The notes under the pieces are model-generated. The model was not told where the DNA came from. It was given only the letters and a program-made list of their open reading frames with translations, and ran no database searches. From NCBI GenBank assembly GCA_030041355.1, contig JASHNZ010000043.1, forward strand, positions 1 to 44,948: a stretch of 44,948 nt of DNA, written 5' to 3'. This DNA is from Nitrososphaerales archaeon. GTDB taxonomy: Archaea > Thermoproteota > Nitrososphaeria > Nitrososphaerales > CADDZS01. Numbering within the stretch: the stretch's first letter is position 1; each line of letters starts with the position of its first letter. This document shows positions 41,233 to 44,948 of this stretch, one piece after another. The position numbers and the translations under genes are program-made.

Positions 41233-42108
41233 TTGAAAGAAGAAACAGGAATCCGGAAAGACGCACAAGCTTCTCATGATTCAAATGCGAGAAGACACAC
41301 TCCAGGCGAAAAGCAGCTCTCATTTCTCTCTCAACTGATTCAACCGGGAGAGATCGGTAACATTTGCGTAAAAATAATTTCTATTACCTCCAGTCTAAGG
41401 TCGAGAAATGGTTGGCAGTATAGAAAATTAAGCGTTGAAGACAACTCGATGAAGGCAGATCTTCTCATCTCAGAAGCAAATTTCTCCCAATGGGGGATTC
41501 AAGCTGGTGACTATATTCTTGCTAGTGCAAGAAGCAATGGCATTGACAATGAGGGCAGATTGAGTTTTTTCTTCAATGATTTTGTGGGTCCTTTCGATTC
41601 AGCGGAGATGGTGTTTGCTTTGAACTCTGAATTGTGCAATATGAAGACGAACTCCAGCGAGAGAATGAAATCCAGCGAGACCGTCTACCAGATTTCAGCA
41701 AGAGAAGCAAAATCCTTGCTTGAATTGATAAGGCTCTGGACGGTAGAAGGAAAACCTCAGCACTATACTAAATGGTGTCAGATGCATCAGATAGTGGCTA
41801 CGAACCTCTATTACATGGGGCTAGTGAAAAGGACTGCTTCCATGTCGGGTCACTACTATCCAACGACAGAGGCTTTGGAGTTCTTCGAGGGAAAAAGGGG
41901 GTTCCCCAAGAAGAAGGTCTTCATTAAGGACAAGGAGGGAAAGCATCAACCGACTGGCGAAGAGGGAGAGATCAGGTCTTTTGTCGAGTATCTGTCTGAC
42001 CATGCCGACCGAGATTCAGCCCTTGCCGAATACAGAGAAGCTCTCGACTCCTACAGAAATAAAGCGAAATCGAGTCCAGGGTTGTTGCCCAAAGCAGACC
42101 ACGCCTAA
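41233..42108 (+). CDS. OB-fold protein with C-terminal winged-helix-like part
   Basis: A 291-residue soluble protein. Residues about 38-120 read as an OB-fold nucleic-acid-binding domain: GEIGNICVKIISITSSLRSR, YRKLSVEDNSMKADLLISEA and GDYILASARSNGID follow the five-strand order of archaeal single-strand-binding folds. Residues about 150-225 have a helix-turn-helix/winged-helix look (SLLELIRLWTVEGKPQHYTK, then YYPTTEALEFFEG). The C-terminus is highly charged. It could bind DNA or RNA; I see no enzyme motif. The start is TTG at 41233. It precedes, by 102 bases, the gene for the lysine-tailed coiled-coil protein. Confidence 0.6.
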   Translation: MKEETGIRKDAQASHDSNARRHTPGEKQLSFLSQLIQPGEIGNICVKIISITSSLRSRNGWQYRKLSVEDNSMKADLLISEANFSQWGIQAGDYILASARSNGIDNEGRLSFFFNDFVGPFDSAEMVFALNSELCNMKTNSSERMKSSETVYQISAREAKSLLELIRLWTVEGKPQHYTKWCQMHQIVATNLYYMGLVKRTASMSGHYYPTTEALEFFEGKRGFPKKKVFIKDKEGKHQPTGEEGEIRSFVEYLSDHADRDSALAEYREALDSYRNKAKSSPGLLPKADHA

Positions 42109-42171
42109 ATTTTGGCTAGAATTGAGTTTCCTGACCAAAATTTACCCCTAATTCGTGCATAAATAACACGG

Positions 42172-42180
42172 TTTTTAAGC
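42172..42180 (+). promoter_or_regulatory. TATA-like element before the coiled-coil gene
   Basis: tttttaagc lies about 31-39 bases before the ATG at 42211, a good archaeal TATA position; it means this gene probably has its own promoter despite its co-directional neighbour. Confidence 0.4.
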
Positions 42181-42210
42181 AAGGATTTTTCTGTTCTAAC
42201 CGGACTTATA

Positions 42211-42663
42211 ATGACCTCAGATTCAGGTATGGAAGAGCAAAGCACCATGGGTGAAGAAGAGACCCAGATGGGCGAAATGCAAGGTTCTATGGAAGCTCCG
42301 CAGGAAGAGCCTACGACATCCGAGGCACCTACACAAGAAGCTGCTCCAAGGAAAAAAGTTGGCGGCAGAAGAGCGGCTCTTAAGCTCGTCCGAGAAAACG
42401 TTGAGAGAGTCGGAAAGGATCTCACGAACTTTCGTAAATCACACGAAGCATCAACGAAGAGACTCGAAAAACAGATAGCGCAGCTGCGTACTGATATTTC
42501 AGCTCTCAAGAGCCATGTAGCCAAGGAAGCCAGCCGAGCCAGGGAAAAGCAGGATTCAATGACCAACAAAATCTTGCAAAAGCTGACTCAAAAGCCAAAG
42601 GCGGCGGCTCCAAAGAAGAAAGCAAGCTCTCCAAAGAAGAGCAAATCAAAAGGGAAAAAGTAG
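42211..42663 (+). CDS. Acidic/coiled-coil/lysine-tail (H1-like) protein
   Basis: A 150-residue protein with three very different zones: an acidic, Met/Glu/Gln-rich N-terminus (1-45, with MEEQSTMGEEETQMGEMQGS), a coiled coil (about 50-115, NFRKSHEASTKRLEKQIAQL), and a basic tail (about 117-150, e.g. KAAAPKKKASSPKKSKSKGK) that closely resembles eukaryotic histone H1 and bacterial H1-like (Hc1, AlgP) tails. Such tails bind and condense DNA. The acidic end may regulate it or bind partners. I know no named family for the whole. Proximity to an OB-fold protein supports a nucleic-acid role. Confidence 0.7.
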   Translation: MTSDSGMEEQSTMGEEETQMGEMQGSMEAPQEEPTTSEAPTQEAAPRKKVGGRRAALKLVRENVERVGKDLTNFRKSHEASTKRLEKQIAQLRTDISALKSHVAKEASRAREKQDSMTNKILQKLTQKPKAAAPKKKASSPKKSKSKGKK

Positions 42664-42868
42664 CACAAGCGCTTCTTCCCTCCAAATTTTTTCTGGGTTC
42701 TGTACCAATCGCGAAAGTGGAACAAGGAAAATCCAAAACGGGCTTCAATTCTCTTCGTCCTCGAAGAAGCTGTAAAGCCAACCGGGATGAATCACTTATT
42801 CCCTGAGAGTTTTAAAACGCATTGACGAAGTAGAATTTTATTAGCTAGTTGGAAGTATCGAGTCTAAT

Positions 42869-43735
42869 ATGGAATCCGGAGGAGCTGCGGTCTCTCATGA
42901 AGTGTTGGAAAGACTAAACCGTGGCTTGACTAAATTTGGGTGGGAACTGCAAAAGAGTACGCCCGGAGCTGCAACGGAGCAATGGGAAGAGGGTACAGTT
43001 ATGAAATCCGAGCTACCCTCCGAGCTTGTTAACACTGCAGCTCTGCTTCAGGATCATCCAAATATCGATACAGAGAAGTTTCTTACCAAATGCAAGAGGT
43101 ATTTCGGAAAAGTTCCTTGGAAAATAATCACCACGCAAAGTGGAGATGATCTAATTCTGAGCTCAGCGGAAAAATTTGGGCTAATTCGCTCAAAAGGCGA
43201 CCCAGGAATGATTCTCAACCCTATTCCAACTAAGATACCAACACCTCTAGAAAAACTGACGATCAAACCCGTGTCAAATGAAAAGGAGCTGGCTGATTTC
43301 TTTGAAGTGATGGGCGTTTCTTTTGGGATTCCAACTTTCGCATTGAGGGCATCATACCCCAAAATTCCAGGAGATCCAATTTCTCTCTTTCTAGGTTACG
43401 CAGAAGGCGTTTCTGTTAGTTGCTCCGTTCTCGTATGTTTGGACGGAATCGGAGGAATCTTCACGGTCGGAACCCGTCCAGAAGCTCGAAGACGAGGATA
43501 TGGTGAAGCGCTGACCTGGGCTTGCGTCGCGGAATCGAAAAAGAAAGGCTGCGAAATGAACTTCCTACAAGCTTCGGACATGGGAGCGCCTATTTACGAA
43601 AAAATGGGCTTTAGACAAGTGATAATGTATTCAGTGTGGAGAAAGAAGGCATCCATATTTAACAGACTGCGGGCGCTGATATATTGGATCAGATTATCGC
43701 GAAAATATAGATCCAAAAAATCTGAGGCGGGGTAA
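42869..43735 (+). CDS. GNAT acetyltransferase with large N-terminal extension
   Basis: A 288-residue protein. The C-terminal GNAT domain (about 125-270) is clear: GGIFTVGTRPEARRRGYGEA contains the acetyl-CoA loop R-R-R-G-Y-G and LQASDMGAPIYEKMGFRQVI the strand-5/helix block. The first roughly 120 residues (LERLNRGLTKFGWELQ ... VNTAALLQDHPNIDTEKFL) are a helical extension without a recognised domain. The last 20 residues are basic and hydrophobic and may touch the membrane. Substrate unknown. The ATG at 42869 starts it. Confidence 0.8.
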   Translation: MESGGAAVSHEVLERLNRGLTKFGWELQKSTPGAATEQWEEGTVMKSELPSELVNTAALLQDHPNIDTEKFLTKCKRYFGKVPWKIITTQSGDDLILSSAEKFGLIRSKGDPGMILNPIPTKIPTPLEKLTIKPVSNEKELADFFEVMGVSFGIPTFALRASYPKIPGDPISLFLGYAEGVSVSCSVLVCLDGIGGIFTVGTRPEARRRGYGEALTWACVAESKKKGCEMNFLQASDMGAPIYEKMGFRQVIMYSVWRKKASIFNRLRALIYWIRLSRKYRSKKSEAG

Positions 43736-43822
43736 AACGAAAGCTCTTTTTGGGATTCACCAATGAATTGCAACAGTAGATCTTGAATTAACTGGTTGTT
43801 GCGTTTTGCTCTGAGCCGGGCT

Positions 43823-44948
43823 TCAGCTGCTCACTACAATGACGCGGTTAGAATCGAAGCAGGTCACATAAACTTCCTTGGAGGAAGAAGCATACGCTTC
43901 GGCGATAGTCAATCCTCCCAGAGTCAGCTTCCCAGTCACTTCATTGTTCTCGTTTACTATCCACAATTTGCCCGATTCGTGGAAATGCGTCACATAGACT
44001 TCTTCGTTTGCAGGATCGTAAATTATGTCGAACGGGCGGGAGCCCACGCTAACAGTTCCCAGTACCGCATTTGACGTGGCGTTAATCACCGATATGATAT
44101 CGCTGTCTGCGCAATCGACATACATCTCATTGTTTGATGGGTCGTAGATTATCGAAACAGGCAAGTAGCCGACAGTCAAAATTTTTACCACCTTATTGTT
44201 TACGCTGCTTATTATGGAAACGCTGCTTCCTAATTCGTTGGCAACGTAGACGGTTCTGCTGGAAGGATCGTATGCGAGACTTTGCGGATTCGCGCCGACT
44301 GGAATAATAGCCACGACCTTGTTGGTCTTTGAGCTTATGACCGAGACGTTGTCCTGAGCCCAACCTGAAACGTACACATTTTTGTTGTAGGGATTGTAAA
44401 GAACCGACATCGGCCCGAAGTACTGGCCTAAGTAAATCGAAGCGACTATACCTATTGGCTTGCTGCTGCTTAACGCATCTACGTAATCAGTCCCGTAAAC
44501 AGTAACAAAGACATCCTTGCTCTCCGGGTCGAAGGATCCACTGTTAGTGTATTCACCTGTTTGAACATTAGCGATGACCTTGTTCGTCGAACCGTCGATA
44601 ACACTAACTGTTCCAGATGCGTAGTTGCACACGTAGATATCTCGATTAGCGGGGTCGTAAATCGGGCTGATGGGATATCCCCCGGTGGCAATTGTAGCCT
44701 CGAGTCGATTGTCTTTTGTGTTTATCACGGAGACTGTTCCGGACTTTTCATCTGTCACGTAGATATTCTTGTTCGCAGGATCGTAAACCAGATCCTCTGG
44801 AGCTTTCGCACTGCCAAGACTGAGGTTCTCGACTACTCTGATATTATCAATCGGCCCTACTTGTGCGTGAAACGATGGAGTCTCCGCCGAAGCGAGATGT
44901 AGAGATACAGGACTATCTGCCGAGAGGGAGAATAGAAGCAGGAAAAGA
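43823..44948 (-). CDS. Secreted YVTN-repeat beta-propeller, N-terminus outside window
   Basis: The complement runs open from the right edge of the window to a TGA at 43823-43825 (about 374 codons, 5' end missing). The first codons encode LFLLLFSLSADSPVSLHLAS, the tail of a signal peptide, so few residues are lost. Eight YVTN-type strand motifs follow (for example NIYVTDEKSGTVSVI, DIYVCNYASGTVSVID, EVYVTHFHESGKLWIV, EVYVTCFDSNRVIVV), each after a YDPANxDIY-type segment, the standard YVTN/NHL-like propeller repeat. The extra end strand suggests strand closure in a seven-bladed ring. Such proteins form archaeal surface layers or adhesion modules; no catalytic site is seen. It converges with the GNAT gene. 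Confidence 0.9.
   Translation of the reverse strand, partial: LFLLLFSLSADSPVSLHLASAETPSFHAQVGPIDNIRVVENLSLGSAKAPEDLVYDPANKNIYVTDEKSGTVSVINTKDNRLEATIATGGYPISPIYDPANRDIYVCNYASGTVSVIDGSTNKVIANVQTGEYTNSGSFDPESKDVFVTVYGTDYVDALSSSKPIGIVASIYLGQYFGPMSVLYNPYNKNVYVSGWAQDNVSVISSKTNKVVAIIPVGANPQSLAYDPSSRTVYVANELGSSVSIISSVNNKVVKILTVGYLPVSIIYDPSNNEMYVDCADSDIISVINATSNAVLGTVSVGSRPFDIIYDPANEEVYVTHFHESGKLWIVNENNEVTGKLTLGGLTIAEAYASSSKEVYVTCFDSNRVIVVSS

Noticed and set aside
42869..43735. Idea that the N-terminal part of this GNAT protein is a third copy of the NitrOD5-like domain
   Set aside because: Only the short segment RGLTKFG resembles it; the following SVKxVxY, RxDI and FGExA motifs are missing.
1..44948. 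Search for tRNA, rRNA, CRISPR arrays, insertion sequences, integrase and attachment sites
   Set aside because: No T-loop/anticodon pattern, no spaced repeat array, no transposase or integrase motif and no long terminal repeats were seen by eye; a covariance-model scan would be decisive.

Overview
The window looks like a chromosomal piece of an archaeon, most probably a non-marine Nitrososphaeria/Thaumarchaeota-type lineage. The evidence is the mixture of genes: TATA boxes about 25-30 bases before many starts with little or no leader, an SpoVT/AbrB-VapC toxin pair, a UbiA prenyltransferase, F420-type enzymes (PPOX split barrels, a luciferase-like monooxygenase), a phosphosulfolactate-synthase-family gene, Ser/Thr-rich secreted proteins with one membrane anchor, and two copies of a small domain resembling the archaeal NitrOD5 output domain. 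The exact lineage is inference; no rRNA or tRNA gene was found in the window. Initiation at TTG and GTG is very frequent.

Layout. 1-6749: mostly envelope and transport genes (a truncated secreted protein, a seven-repeat FG-GAP beta-propeller, two membrane-anchored Ser/Thr-rich surface proteins, an MFS transporter) plus DUF1697 and VOC genes. 7057-11459: a co-directional metabolic run, sulfolactate-synthase-like protein, MmgE/PrpD protein, aldo/keto reductase and a threonine-synthase-like PLP enzyme. 11583-12302: vapBC toxin-antitoxin pair with an inverted-repeat operator. 12413-14428: a secreted GH9 endoglucanase. 14616-24292: small redox enzymes, hydrolases, a methyltransferase, SRPBCC, NTF2-like and flavin-reductase proteins, two divergent unknown genes, and two broken genes (a luciferase-like monooxygenase with an in-frame TGA, and the orphan C-terminus of an alpha/beta hydrolase). 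24407-25677: an HxlR regulator divergent from a DUF1428-like/YCII pair through one shared TATA region. 25719-27113: a tightly overlapping three-gene operon of putative signalling domains. 27234-34251: core metabolism (UbiA, citrate synthase, enolase, enoyl-CoA hydratase) with a GT-C-like membrane protein whose 3' end overlaps a 34-residue zinc-finger microprotein. 34281-38313: a V4R protein, the DUF1326/DUF2182 pair, a secreted protein and a PPOX protein. 38599-43735: an adenylate cyclase-TolB-like-TPR protein, two GNAT proteins, an OB-fold protein and an H1-like lysine-tailed coiled-coil protein. 43823-44948: a truncated secreted YVTN beta-propeller.

How the genes may work together. Citrate synthase and the MmgE/PrpD protein could feed a (methyl)citrate type pathway, and enolase provides PEP, the substrate of phosphosulfolactate synthase; this link is inference. 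The GH9 enzyme, the two propellers and the anchored surface proteins suggest an organism that interacts with polymers or surfaces. The most unusual elements are the overlapping three-gene operon at 25719-27113 with its paralogue at 16597-16914, the zinc-finger microprotein at 31892-31996, the sulfolactate-synthase/PrpD pair, and the bacterial-looking cyclase-TPR gene.
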